From the NCBI GenBank assembly GCA_023212695.1, contig JALCCG010000037.1, positions 1 to 64,000 on the forward strand: a stretch of 64,000 nt of DNA, given 5' to 3'. The position numbers and the translations under genes were made by a program. The DNA is from Sporisorium sorghi (lineage: Eukaryota > Basidiomycota > Ustilaginomycetes > Ustilaginales > Ustilaginaceae). A model generated the notes under the pieces. The model ran no database searches, was not told the DNA's origin, and saw only the letters and a list, made by a program, of their open reading frames with translations. Below, one piece after another: positions 44,791 to 53,418 of the stretch (positions are counted from its first letter, which is position 1; each line of letters starts with the position of its first letter).

Positions 44791-45510
44791 ATGCTGCGAA
44801 TGTTACTCGGGGAACAGCCCCGACACAACAATGGCTTGCTTGAGGAGGCCATCGAATCGATGGTCAAGACAACCCGGCTGCTGCAAAAGGAAATGGAGAA
44901 ACATCAGGATCCAACGCATGATTTTCGCAAGCTTGAGATTTGGACCCGCGGATTGATTGTATCCCTTGATGAGCTGGAGCAGAGCTGGAATGCGGCCAAG
45001 CATTTCAGTCAATCGGTTAAATCGGGTTATATCGATGATATGTCAATTCAGGAGCAGGGCGAGTATCAAAGGTATGTGTATTTTTACAAAAACGGATTTA
45101 TACGCGTATTCTCCATCCTTGACAAGCTGGGTACGGTGCTTAATGAGCTGTATGATCTCCACACCTCGAAGGTTAAGGCTCATTTCTCCTACTTTACGGC
45201 ACTGCGGCAGTTCAAGTTTCTAAAGGCACACGGTGAGCTGGCGTCAGAGCTTGAGGCGATCAAGGAACGCTATAAAATACCGCTGAACACACTTCGGAAA
45301 CGCCGCAACGCTGAGATCCACTATATGAATTCAGAGATGCAGGATGATCTGTGGCAGCGCCATCAGGGACTGTCGGATAAAATCGAGCTGGAGGATATCG
45401 ACCAGCACCTCGAGGATCTTAAGCAGGGTGTGGATATGGTATGCCGAAGCTTGGCTGCCTCGTATCGATATACTAATCGGATCTGGGCGGAAAAAGGAGT
45501 GAAGGTTTAG
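44791..45510 (+). CDS. HEPN-like helical protein (Cthe_2314-type)
   Basis: A 239-residue all-helical protein. The motif RRNAEIH near residue 170 resembles the RxxxxH catalytic signature of HEPN domains, and the general layout fits the Cthe_2314-like HEPN family of Firmicutes. Such domains are often RNases, so it could act on RNA. No toxin-antitoxin partner is seen. GAGGGGG lies eight bases before the ATG. It follows the UbiD gene by 46 bases. Confidence 0.6.
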   Translation: MLRMLLGEQPRHNNGLLEEAIESMVKTTRLLQKEMEKHQDPTHDFRKLEIWTRGLIVSLDELEQSWNAAKHFSQSVKSGYIDDMSIQEQGEYQRYVYFYKNGFIRVFSILDKLGTVLNELYDLHTSKVKAHFSYFTALRQFKFLKAHGELASELEAIKERYKIPLNTLRKRRNAEIHYMNSEMQDDLWQRHQGLSDKIELEDIDQHLEDLKQGVDMVCRSLAASYRYTNRIWAEKGVKV

Positions 45511-45535
45511 GCACAAAATCGCCATGAAATTCCTT

Positions 45536-45564
45536 TTGACAAAAACCTGAAAAGAATCTATACT
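45536..45564 (+). promoter_or_regulatory. Promoter of the met riboswitch transcript
   Basis: TTGACA, 17-base spacer, TATACT. Confidence 0.9.
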
Positions 45565-45633
45565 AACTATTGCATTCATTAAATGTTATTAAATCAGATC
45601 AAATTAATTGGAAAAATTTCATATCGATGTTTT

Positions 45634-45842
45634 CTTATCGAGAGAGGCGGAGGGACAGGCCCGATGAAGCCCGGCAACCGGCTCCAGCGTATATCGCGTA
45701 ACGCGATGACGGATGGAGTGACATGGTGCTAATTCCTTCAAAGCTGCAGGATCATCCTATGGCTTTGACAGATGAGAAAAGGCGTTGACTTTTACGTAAA
45801 GAGAGCCCTTTTTGATTCTACAAAAAGAGGCTCTTTTATTTT
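45634..45842 (+). promoter_or_regulatory. SAM-I (S-box) riboswitch
   Basis: The S-box core is clear: TTATCGAGAGAGGCGGAGGGAC, GGCCCGATGAAGCCCGGCAACC and GGTGCTAATTCC. P1 closes with TCTTATC / GATGAGA at about 45772. A terminator follows at 45801-45842 (AAGAG-GCC / GGCTCTT, T run). SAM binding should stop transcription of metNIQ. Confidence 0.96.
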
Positions 45843-45885
45843 GGGTAAATAGATATGAGGCTATGGAAAAAGGAGGATTATCGGA

Positions 45886-46902
45886 TTGATTGAGCTCAAG
45901 CAATTGACGAAGCAGTACGGAAAAGCCCGAACGCTAACCACAGCCTTGTCCGAATTGGATTTGTCGATTGAAAAAGGAGAAATCTTCGGTGTGATCGGAC
46001 ACTCCGGCGCAGGTAAAAGTACATTGATCCGTTGTATCAATTTGTTGGAACGTCCCACTTCCGGCGAGGTGTGGGTTGACGGTAAGAATTTGACACTGCT
46101 CGGCAAGAAGCAGCTTCAGGCAGAGCGTCGCAAAATCGGGATGATCTTTCAGCACTTTAACCTGCTGTCATCCGCAACGGTTTACGATAATATTGCCTTT
46201 CCGCTGCGGCTGATCAAGACGCCGAAGGCTGAGATGGAACGCAAAGTATCCGAGCTGTTGGCCTTGGTTGGCTTGGAGGCTCACCGGGACAAGTATCCGT
46301 CCCAGCTGTCAGGAGGACAAAAGCAGAGGGTCGGCATAGCCAGAGCGTTGGCAAGCGATCCGGAGGTTCTGCTGTGTGATGAGGCCACTTCAGCGCTGGA
46401 TCCGCAGACCACGGATTCGATCCTGCGCCTGCTGCTGGATATTAACAAGAAATTTCATCTCACGATTGTGTTGATCACCCATGAGATGCATGTCATCCAG
46501 AGCATATGTGATCGGGTGGCCGTTATTCATCAGGGCGGCATTGTGGAGCAGGGGCCGGTGACGGAAGTGTTCCTGAAACCTAAACATGAGGTGACGCAGG
46601 AATTCATCCGTCAAGAATTGGACAGCGGAGAAGCGCTCCGGCTGGCCATGCAGGGTCAGGCGAACAGCTCTTCCCAAGCGGTGCAAATTACGTTCCTCGG
46701 ATCGAAAACGTACGATTCCATTCTATCCCATACCGTTCATGAGACAGGCGTGAATTTTGCGATTCTGCAGGGCACGATCTCCACGATCAAGGAAACACCG
46801 TATGGCCAGCTCATCGTACGCTTCGAAGGGGAAGAAAGAGCCATCGAAGAGACGATTCGGAAGCTGCTTCAACAAGGATTAGACGTGGAGGTGATTCATT
46901 AA
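45886..46902 (+). CDS. metN: Methionine ABC transporter ATPase MetN
   Basis: A 338-residue ABC ATPase. Walker A is GHSGAGKST, the signature motif LSGGQ, Walker B LLCDEATSALDP, and the switch His is in LITHEMHV. The C-terminal NIL domain (about 262-338) binds methionine and inhibits transport when the cell is replete. TTG start at 45886, with AAGGAGGA upstream. Its stop overlaps the metI start (TAATG). Controlled by the SAM riboswitch. Confidence 0.96.
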   Translation: MIELKQLTKQYGKARTLTTALSELDLSIEKGEIFGVIGHSGAGKSTLIRCINLLERPTSGEVWVDGKNLTLLGKKQLQAERRKIGMIFQHFNLLSSATVYDNIAFPLRLIKTPKAEMERKVSELLALVGLEAHRDKYPSQLSGGQKQRVGIARALASDPEVLLCDEATSALDPQTTDSILRLLLDINKKFHLTIVLITHEMHVIQSICDRVAVIHQGGIVEQGPVTEVFLKPKHEVTQEFIRQELDSGEALRLAMQGQANSSSQAVQITFLGSKTYDSILSHTVHETGVNFAILQGTISTIKETPYGQLIVRFEGEERAIEETIRKLLQQGLDVEVIH

Positions 46903-47570
46903 TGTTCGAGCTCGATTTTACCCAGATCGACTGGAAAGAAATCGGTACGGCAACATTGGATACCCTGCGAATGCTGGGGGCTTCGGCTTTGTTCAGCTTC
47001 ATTATCGGGCTGCCGGTTGGCGTGCTGCTGTATATGGCTGCAAGATCCACATCGGGCTTGGTGCGCTTCGGATATTCGATCCTGTCGTTCATTGTGAACA
47101 TCCTGCGTTCGGTTCCGTTCATCATCCTGATCGTTGCGATGATCCCGATTACGAAGTCGCTTGTGGGTGTATCGTACGGCGTCCTGGGAACCATTCCGCC
47201 GCTCGTTGTGGGGGCAGCACCGTTCTTTGCCAGACTGGTGGAGACGGCCCTGAATGAAGTGGACAAAGGTGTCATTGAAGCCGCTCATGCGATGGGCTCC
47301 TCGACAAGCCAAATCGTGTGGAGGGTGCTTCTTCCCGAGGCTCGTCCGGGTTTGCTGGCGGGCATGACCATCACGATTGTGACCCTGGTATCCTATACGG
47401 CGATGTCGGGTCAGGTCGGCGGCGGCGGTTTAGGGGATTTGGCCATCAAGTACGGCTATTACCGTTATGAGACGGAGATCATGATTCTGGCCGTTGTGTT
47501 AATGATTGTGCTGGTGCAGCTGCTGCAAATGGCAGGGGACCGCCTGGTACGGCATTTTACAAGAAAATAA
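46902..47570 (+). CDS. metI: Methionine ABC transporter permease MetI
   Basis: A 222-residue permease with about five membrane helices and the EAA loop EAAHAMGSSTSQIVWRVLLPEA, which contacts MetN. The overlap TAATG with metN implies coupled translation. The C-terminus has YRYETEIMILAVVLM, typical of the family. It is followed 66 bases later by the lipoprotein MetQ. Confidence 0.96.
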   Translation: MFELDFTQIDWKEIGTATLDTLRMLGASALFSFIIGLPVGVLLYMAARSTSGLVRFGYSILSFIVNILRSVPFIILIVAMIPITKSLVGVSYGVLGTIPPLVVGAAPFFARLVETALNEVDKGVIEAAHAMGSSTSQIVWRVLLPEARPGLLAGMTITIVTLVSYTAMSGQVGGGGLGDLAIKYGYYRYETEIMILAVVLMIVLVQLLQMAGDRLVRHFTRK

Positions 47571-47636
47571 CGGGATTGGTAAAGCATCAAGGCAGACATT
47601 ATATAGATAATACATTTTCGGAGGGAGAGTTTAAGA

Positions 47637-48479
47637 ATGAAAAAATGGACATTGGCACTCATCAGTTTGACTTTGGTTACGGTGCTGGCTGCATGCGGCA
47701 GCAAGCCTGCGGATAACGCTTCGGAGCCAGGGGGAACAACGGGAGGCAGCGGTCAAGAGACCGTAACCTTGAAAGTAGGAGCTTCGCCTGCACCACATGC
47801 GAAAATTCTGGAGCATATCAAACCTGCGCTTGAAAAAGAGGGCGTGAACCTGGAAATCGTGGAGTTCACGGATTATGTTCTGCCGAATACGCAAGTAGAT
47901 TCCAAAGAAATCGATGCAAATTTCTTTCAACACAAGCCTTACCTAGATAATGAAATCAAGGAACGCGGCTTGAGCTTGGAATCGGTGATTGCGGTACACG
48001 TTGAACCGCTGGGTGCTTACTCCAGAACGATTAAGTCTGCGGATGAGTTGAAGGATGGAGCCGTTGTAGCAATCCCTAGCGACCCATCGAACGCTGGTCG
48101 TGCATTGTCCCTGTTGTCCAAGAACGGCGTAATTAAGCTACAGGATGAGACGAAGCTTGAAGCTACCGCCAAGGATATCGTGGAAAATTCGAAGAACCTG
48201 CAATTCAAGGAAGTTGAAGCCGCCATGCTGCCGCGTATGCTGGATGAGCTGGATCTGGCTGTCATCAACACGAACTATGCGCTTGAAGCGGGACTCGACC
48301 CAACGAAGGATGCTCTCTTTATCGAGGACAAAGAGAACCCTTATGCAAACTTGCTGGTAGCCCATCCGGATAATAAGGATTCCGATGCCATTCAAAAATT
48401 GGCGAAGGCACTGACTTCCGAGGACGTGAAGACTTTTATTGAAGAAGAGTACAAAGGTGCCGTCATTCCGGCATTCTAA
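47637..48479 (+). CDS. metQ: Methionine-binding lipoprotein MetQ
   Basis: A 280-residue NlpA-family substrate-binding protein. The signal peptide ends in lipobox LAAC near residue 20, so it is a membrane-anchored lipoprotein. The core has GASPAPHAKILE, DYVLPNTQVDSKEIDANFFQH and VHVEPLGAYS. It binds methionine outside the membrane for MetNI. RBS GGAGGGAG. A terminator follows. Confidence 0.95.
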   Translation: MKKWTLALISLTLVTVLAACGSKPADNASEPGGTTGGSGQETVTLKVGASPAPHAKILEHIKPALEKEGVNLEIVEFTDYVLPNTQVDSKEIDANFFQHKPYLDNEIKERGLSLESVIAVHVEPLGAYSRTIKSADELKDGAVVAIPSDPSNAGRALSLLSKNGVIKLQDETKLEATAKDIVENSKNLQFKEVEAAMLPRMLDELDLAVINTNYALEAGLDPTKDALFIEDKENPYANLLVAHPDNKDSDAIQKLAKALTSEDVKTFIEEEYKGAVIPAF

Positions 48480-48514
48480 TGGATCATAGCAGGTATCTGC
48501 TGTATCCATGAATA

Positions 48515-48567
48515 GAGGGGCATTATTCGAAAAGACCTGCGGGTCTATCGGGTAGGCCCCTTTTTTT
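48515..48567 (+). terminator. Terminator of metNIQ
   Basis: Outer stem GGGGC / GCCCC and inner stem AGACC / GGTCT, with seven Ts. Confidence 0.8.
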
Positions 48568-48657
48568 GTTTACCTTAGTCGCTGCCCCCCACAAGTTGTG
48601 AGGTTGGATCAAATCTTTTATACTGAAGGAAGGATATCCATCTGAGGAGGGAAAGCC

Positions 48658-49431
48658 TTGAAGGGAAAAGTGGCGCTGGTTACAGGCAGTGCGACAGGTT
48701 TAGGAAAAATGACTGCTCTGTCGTTAGCGCGGCAGGGATGTAATATGGCTATAAATTATGTAAACAGCAAGGATGAGGCAGAAGCCCTTTCTCGTGAAAT
48801 TGAAGGACTTGGCGTCAAGTCGATAGCGATTAAAGCTGATATCGCCAGCGAGTTGGAGCTGTATTCTCTGGTGGACCAAACGGAAGACCGTCTTGGCAGC
48901 GTCGATATCCTGGTGAATAACGCAGGCCCTTTCATTCGGGAGCGCCGCCTGTTCTCGGAGTACACTCGCGACGAAATTGTACATATGGTCAACGGCAACC
49001 TAACCGGTGTCATGCTGCTGGACCATCGCGTTCTGCCTGCTATGCGTGAGAAAAAATGGGGCCGGGTCATCCATTTCGGCTTCGGGCATGCCGGCGAAGC
49101 ACGAGCGTGGCCTCAACGCGCAGCCTATGCGGCTGCCAAAGTGGGCCTTGTTTCGTTTACCAAGACGCTTGCGGTGGAGGAAGCGCCATATGGAATCACG
49201 GTCAATATGATCTGCCCTGGAGATATACGCGGTGCAAACAAGGAGAAGTCCATTGATGAGGTGTCAGGTATTCAGGATGGTCTGACACCGCGCGGACGAT
49301 CGGGAAGCGGGGAGGACATCGCCAGAGTAATCGAATATTTATGTCTGGATCAATCGGATTTCATTACTGGTAATATCATGGACATTTCCGGCGGACTGGA
49401 CCCGATCCGGCCGTTAATCAAACCGGAATAG
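48658..49431 (+). CDS. Short-chain dehydrogenase-like protein lacking the usual Ser
   Basis: A 257-residue SDR with the cofactor motif TGSATGLGK, NNAG in VDILVNNAGPF, and the catalytic YxxxK as YAAAK. The residue 13 before the Tyr, normally Ser, is a His in HFGFGHAGEA. So the usual Ser-Tyr-Lys triad is altered. It could be FabG-like or an oxidoreductase with another mechanism. TTG start with GGAGGGAAAGCC upstream. It is monocistronic. Confidence 0.88.
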   Translation: MKGKVALVTGSATGLGKMTALSLARQGCNMAINYVNSKDEAEALSREIEGLGVKSIAIKADIASELELYSLVDQTEDRLGSVDILVNNAGPFIRERRLFSEYTRDEIVHMVNGNLTGVMLLDHRVLPAMREKKWGRVIHFGFGHAGEARAWPQRAAYAAAKVGLVSFTKTLAVEEAPYGITVNMICPGDIRGANKEKSIDEVSGIQDGLTPRGRSGSGEDIARVIEYLCLDQSDFITGNIMDISGGLDPIRPLIKPE

Positions 49432-49451
49432 GATCTCATTATATTCTCTCA

Positions 49452-49493
49452 AAAAAAGAGTCTTGGTTCCGTAAGGAAACCAAGACTCTTTAT
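49452..49493 (+). terminator. Bidirectional terminator
   Basis: AAAGAGTCTTGGTT / AACCAAGACTCTTT. Shared by the SDR gene and the NifU-like gene. Confidence 0.93.
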
Positions 49494-49506
49494 AGTTAAA
49501 GAAGAT

Positions 49507-49752
49507 TTAGAATACTTGAACTACTTCTTGAATGCCTTCTACTTCTTCAACCAGGGCGCGTTCAATCCCTGCCTTCAGAGTAATGGTGGAGCTCGGGCAG
49601 CTGCCGCATGCACCCATCAATTTCAGCTTAACGATGCCGTCTTCAACGTCGACCAATTCCACGTCACCGCCGTCGCGCTGCAGGAACGGACGAAGTTTAT
49701 CAAGCACTTCAGCCACTTCATCATATACAGTGGTTTGCGTGTTTTCACTCAT
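49507..49752 (-). CDS. yutI: NifU-like iron-sulfur scaffold protein
   Basis: An 81-residue protein of the NifU C-terminal domain family. The cluster motif is [13 protein letters not shown], CxxC, after [13 protein letters not shown]. It probably holds or transfers a 4Fe-4S cluster. ATG at 49752 has AAGGAG nine bases upstream; an in-frame TTG at 49761 is too close to the RBS. Neighbours (yuzB, yutJ, HesB-like) point to a role in iron-sulfur and redox metabolism. Confidence 0.93.
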   Translation of the reverse strand: MSENTQTTVYDEVAEVLDKLRPFLQRDGGDVELVDVEDGIVKLKLMGACGSCPSSTITLKAGIERALVEEVEGIQEVVQVF

Positions 49753-49834
49753 CTTGTTCAACTCCTTTCCTCCCTATATTATAGTACATAAACCGGCAAA
49801 TTAAAATGCCAATCTTAAGGCGGGTTGAATAACA

Positions 49835-50083
49835 ATGTCCATCATGATTGAGTTTTGTACAAGTAATTCCTATTTCGGAACGGATAAAGTTTTACAACCG
49901 CTTGAAGCCAGGTTTGATTGTCAAGTCATTGAATATGGCTGCCTGACAAGCTGCGGCCAGTGCTATTTGACGCCCTTCACCTATGTCGATGGCGACTGGA
50001 TGGAAGCCCCCACGGCTGAAGCGCTGCTTGAGGTCGTAGTGCGCAACTTGGAGAGCCTAGAGCCCAATCAGGAGCAAGGCTGA
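49835..50083 (+). CDS. yuzB: YuzB family protein
   Basis: An 82-residue protein with the DUF1450/YuzB pattern: EFCTSN near the N-terminus and YGCLTSCGQCYLTPF in the middle. It has four Cys residues and could bind iron-sulfur or zinc. Function is unknown. AAGGCGGGTTG precedes the ATG. It is divergent from the NifU-like gene, as if they share a regulatory region. Confidence 0.87.
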   Translation: MSIMIEFCTSNSYFGTDKVLQPLEARFDCQVIEYGCLTSCGQCYLTPFTYVDGDWMEAPTAEALLEVVVRNLESLEPNQEQG

Positions 50084-50121
50084 GCTGCAGTTTTTCCATG
50101 CGCGACTCGTCATATTTCAGA

Positions 50122-51180
50122 CTAGTAGTGGCGCTTGGATTTCCAGAGTACACCGCTCTTCAATATTCTTGGCACTCGGCCCATAACCGAAGTGCTGCCC
50201 ATCAGGCCAAAGCCTGCATGCTTGCCAAGGGAACCCAGCGTTCCCTTCAGCTTCAGCGGAGATACCTTAGGCGTATCCTCACGCCAAACCGCTTTCAAGA
50301 CATGTCCCACTTGCTCGGCTTGAGCTCCGGCCGCTTGGGCACTCGGGACGAACGGAAGGCTGGCGCAGTCGCCGATGACATACACTTCCGGATGGGAAGG
50401 AACCTGGTACCACTCGTTTAGCAGAATGCGCCCGCTGCGGTCTTTTGGCAGATCGAGATCCTGCACGACTTTTACAGGCTGGATGCCAGCCGTCCAAACA
50501 GCCAGATCGGTTGCGATAGGCACATCGAGATTGTACACGGCGTCCTTCTCAACCCGGGATACGGAAACGCCGCTGTGGATATCCACGTGATGCTCCTCAA
50601 ACCAGCGTTGAATATAAGCAGACAAACGGTTAGGAAAAGAAGAAAGAACGCGTTGTCCCCTGTCCAGTATGGCGATATTAAGGTCAGGTCGGCTTTCACG
50701 AAGATCGGCAGCGAGTTCGATGCCGCTTAAGCCTCCGCCAATGATATGAACTTGACCGTAAGGTCGCAGGTTGTTCAGGTTCAAATAGGTTTCCCGGGAT
50801 GCAGAGAAAGATTGCAGGCTGAACGTAAATTCCTCAGCGCCCGGTACTCCATGATAACGGTCCGTACATCCCAGGGCAATGGCGAGCTGATCGTACTCCA
50901 CAGGATCGTTGTTTGTCAGGTTAACAAGCTTCTTCTCAAGGTCAACGGATGTAACTTCACCGTATAGAATATGGAGCCGATTATACACTGGAAATTTCAC
51001 ACGAACGGCGGTATCGGCCACGGTGCCTGCTGCCAGCGCGTAATATTCGGTTTTGAGTCCTTGATATGGCATGCGGTCGACGAGCACGACCTCCACGTCT
51101 GGAGGAAGATAGCCGCTGAATAATTCCTGAATTAAGGCAAGACCACCATAGCCTCCACCGAGAATGACGAGCTTTTTCAT
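50122..51180 (-). CDS. yutJ: FAD-dependent NADH dehydrogenase-like protein (YutJ-like)
   Basis: A 352-residue flavoprotein of the type II NADH dehydrogenase group. The FAD Rossmann motif is LGGGYGGLAL, the NAD motif HIIGGGLSGIELA, and the FAD-pyrophosphate motif VYVIGDCASL. It lacks the long C-terminal membrane region seen in classical NDH-2. Its quinone activity is unproven. RBS AAAGGAAG. It is convergent with yuzB. Confidence 0.88.
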   Translation of the reverse strand: MKKLVILGGGYGGLALIQELFSGYLPPDVEVVLVDRMPYQGLKTEYYALAAGTVADTAVRVKFPVYNRLHILYGEVTSVDLEKKLVNLTNNDPVEYDQLAIALGCTDRYHGVPGAEEFTFSLQSFSASRETYLNLNNLRPYGQVHIIGGGLSGIELAADLRESRPDLNIAILDRGQRVLSSFPNRLSAYIQRWFEEHHVDIHSGVSVSRVEKDAVYNLDVPIATDLAVWTAGIQPVKVVQDLDLPKDRSGRILLNEWYQVPSHPEVYVIGDCASLPFVPSAQAAGAQAEQVGHVLKAVWREDTPKVSPLKLKGTLGSLGKHAGFGLMGSTSVMGRVPRILKSGVLWKSKRHY

Positions 51181-51334
51181 AAATTTCTTCCTTTCTCAAG
51201 AGATAAGAAGGTGAGTGGATGTTCGCAAGAAAAACGCCGCTAAAAGCGGCTTAGGGTACCCACGCTATATTATCTCTTTAACCTGTTTTCCGTTTTTTGG
51301 AACGTCTGCTTGTATTCATCGCTGCTGATAAGGG

Positions 51335-52441
51335 TTATTCGTAAACCTTGATCTCGTTGTAGAATGTATCTCTTTCAACCGGAATGCGGCCAGCGCCTTT
51401 GATAAGCCACACAAGCTCTTTGCGTGTCAATCCCTCCGGTGTTAAAGCTCCTGCAGCATGGCTGATGCGTTCCTTCAGGATGGTACCATGCACATCGGAA
51501 GCGCCAAAGCTAAGCGCCACTTGAGTCAACTGTGCTCCGATATTAATGAAATAGGCTTTGATGTGGTCGATATTATCGAGCATCAAGCGACTGATGGCAA
51601 TGGTTTTGAGATCCTCGTAAGCCGAGTTCCGGCGCATAATGCCCGCATTTTTATTCTTAGGCTGCATGGACAGTGGAATAAATACCATGAATCCATTGGT
51701 TTCATCCTGCAGATCCCGGATTTGCAGCATATGGCGGATACGGTCCTCATGGCTCTCGATAGATCCGTACAGCATGGTTGTATGGGTCTTCATGCCAAGC
51801 TTGTGCGCAGTACGGTGAACATCGAGATACTGATCCACATTGGCTTTATCCACCTTCATCTTCTGACGGTATTGATCCGATAGAATCTCGGCGCCGCCGC
51901 CTGTCAAGGATTGCAGACCGGCCTTCTGCAGTTCCTGCAGCACTTCCTTCGTGCTGAGCCCGCTGATCCGGGTGAAGAACTCGATCTCTGCCGCGGTGTA
52001 GGCTTTCAGGGTCACTTCCGGGAAACGTTCGCTCAATGCCTTCAGGGAATCTACGTAGTACTGGAAAGGCACATGATTATTATGTCCGCCAACGATGTGG
52101 AATTCTCTAACTCCCGGATGAATATGCTGTTCCACATATTCAATCATCTCAGCACCGGATAGGGTATAGGAGCCTTCCTCGCCTTGATCCTTCCGGAAAT
52201 TACAAAACGCACAGTGGGATTCGCATACATTCGTGAAATAGAGACTCATGTTCTCGATGAAGTATACTTTTTTCCCGTTCTTTCGCAGGTTTGCCTCATT
52301 AGCCAGCTGCCCGAGAGTCAGCAGGTCATCGGTTTGGTACAAATACACACCGTCTTCGAGATTCAGGCGCTCGCCGCTTCGGACTTTGGCAACGATTTCG
52401 GCCATTCTCTGATCGGTAAAGGGTGTTACAATCGTGGACAT
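51335..52441 (-). CDS. mqnE: Aminofutalosine synthase MqnE
   Basis: A 368-residue radical SAM enzyme. The cluster motif is CESHCAFC in TNVCESHCAFCNFRKDQG. Family patterns include EFHIVGGHNNHVPF, LKAYTAAEIEFF and SLTGGGAEILSD. MqnE makes aminofutalosine, the first committed steps of the futalosine menaquinone route. ATG at 52441 has GGAGG seven bases upstream. Homologue of CofH-like enzymes, but the sequence fits MqnE. Confidence 0.93.
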   Translation of the reverse strand: MSTIVTPFTDQRMAEIVAKVRSGERLNLEDGVYLYQTDDLLTLGQLANEANLRKNGKKVYFIENMSLYFTNVCESHCAFCNFRKDQGEEGSYTLSGAEMIEYVEQHIHPGVREFHIVGGHNNHVPFQYYVDSLKALSERFPEVTLKAYTAAEIEFFTRISGLSTKEVLQELQKAGLQSLTGGGAEILSDQYRQKMKVDKANVDQYLDVHRTAHKLGMKTHTTMLYGSIESHEDRIRHMLQIRDLQDETNGFMVFIPLSMQPKNKNAGIMRRNSAYEDLKTIAISRLMLDNIDHIKAYFINIGAQLTQVALSFGASDVHGTILKERISHAAGALTPEGLTRKELVWLIKGAGRIPVERDTFYNEIKVYE

Positions 52442-52774
52442 GTTCAATCCTCCTGTTCACACTTGATCTGTCTGAACATTCAGCAGCCAAGTGATCATAA
52501 AGTGGATCACTCCCCGTAGGGAACGGTCCGTCTATAATGGTATAACTGCTGCATCCATAATGGGCTGAATAATTAATGGAGTTTGTGAAAAAATATACAA
52601 CTGTGGACCAGCCATAACCTTTGCCGCATTTAAGCCGGGGGATGTGACAATTATCCAACAGTTGCCGCCCATGTTCCTTCCCTATTATAAACCTGACCCC
52701 TCGGGGTAGCAATACAAATAGAGGAATTGAAAAGAGGTAATTGTTCATATGGCAAAATGACCATCATAAGAACC
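52442..52774. other. Gene-free region upstream of mqnE and the HesB-like gene
   Basis: Divergent promoter region of about 330 bases. No riboswitch or further gene was recognised. A minus-strand promoter for mqnE is expected near 52530-52560, where TATAAT-like sequences occur, but cannot be placed with confidence. Confidence 0.5.
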
Positions 52775-52803
52775 TTGAGCGAATTCGCGAAGAGGAGTAT
52801 ACT
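52775..52803 (+). promoter_or_regulatory. Promoter of the HesB-like gene
   Basis: TTGAGC, 17-base spacer, TATACT, about 30 bases before the start codon. Confidence 0.75.
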
Positions 52804-52832
52804 TAAAGGGTGAACGAAAAGGAGGGTGACCT

Positions 52833-53192
52833 ATGATAACAATCAGCGAAACGGCTGCAGAACGGTTGAAAGAAATGCTTGCTGAACAGGAAACGCCCAA
52901 TATGTTCCTTCGATTGGGTGTCACTGCCGGCGGTTGCAGTGGTTTTTCATATGCAATGGGCTTTGATGACAGTGAAACGGAAGCAGACGTATATATGGAC
53001 TTGCAGGATATGAAGGTGGTCGTTGAGAAGGACGACCTGAAATACCTGAACGGTCTTGAGATTGATTTTGAAGAATCCGGCATGACCGGAGGCTTCACCA
53101 TTCACAACCCGAATGCTACGGTTACTTGCGGCTGCGGTTCGTCGTTCCGCACGCGAGAAGACGCAGGCAAACCGAGCGAGGAGCCTTGTTAA
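52833..53192 (+). CDS. HesB/IscA/ErpA-type iron-sulfur carrier (YutM-like)
   Basis: A 119-residue A-type carrier with the three conserved cysteines: GGCSGFSY and TCGCGSSF. It begins MITISETAAERLKEML. Such proteins deliver iron-sulfur clusters to target enzymes, for example lipoyl synthase or MqnE-like radical SAM proteins. AAGGAGGGTGACC precedes the ATG. It ends near the edge of an AT-rich insert. Confidence 0.92.
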   Translation: MITISETAAERLKEMLAEQETPNMFLRLGVTAGGCSGFSYAMGFDDSETEADVYMDLQDMKVVVEKDDLKYLNGLEIDFEESGMTGGFTIHNPNATVTCGCGSSFRTREDAGKPSEEPC

Positions 53193-53365
53193 TCCCGCAT
53201 GGTTACGCGGTTTCCACTCCGTTGATCTGAACGGAAAGCGAAGCGGGAGCAGCACTGGAATGGATGTTTTGGGACTACGGATTGTTACCGGAAAATTGAA
53301 CGTTAACAACCCCGCGTAAATGAACAATAACAACCCTAAAATCGTTGTTTCCGGGTTGTAAATCA

Positions 53366-53417
53366 CGACCTCTATAGCGCGATAGTAACTACTATCTAAT
53401 CTATAGAGGTCTTTTTG
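53366..53417 (+). terminator. Nested hairpin after the HesB-like gene
   Basis: Outer stem GACCTCTATAG / CTATAGAGGTC and inner stem GATAGT / ACTATC, followed by five Ts. It lies right before a recombinase remnant. Upstream (53330-53359) is a further weak inverted repeat ACAACCC / GGGTTGT. Confidence 0.75.
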
Positions 53418-53418
53418 T

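Noticed and set aside
44791..45510. HEPN-type toxin-antitoxin module
   Set aside because: No adjacent nucleotidyltransferase or antitoxin-like gene is present; the neighbours are metabolic.
53300..53340. Direct repeats TTAACAACCCC and ATAACAACCCT as attachment sites
   Set aside because: They lie 25 bases apart on the same side of the insert, so they do not bracket it. No matching copy was found at the other edge.
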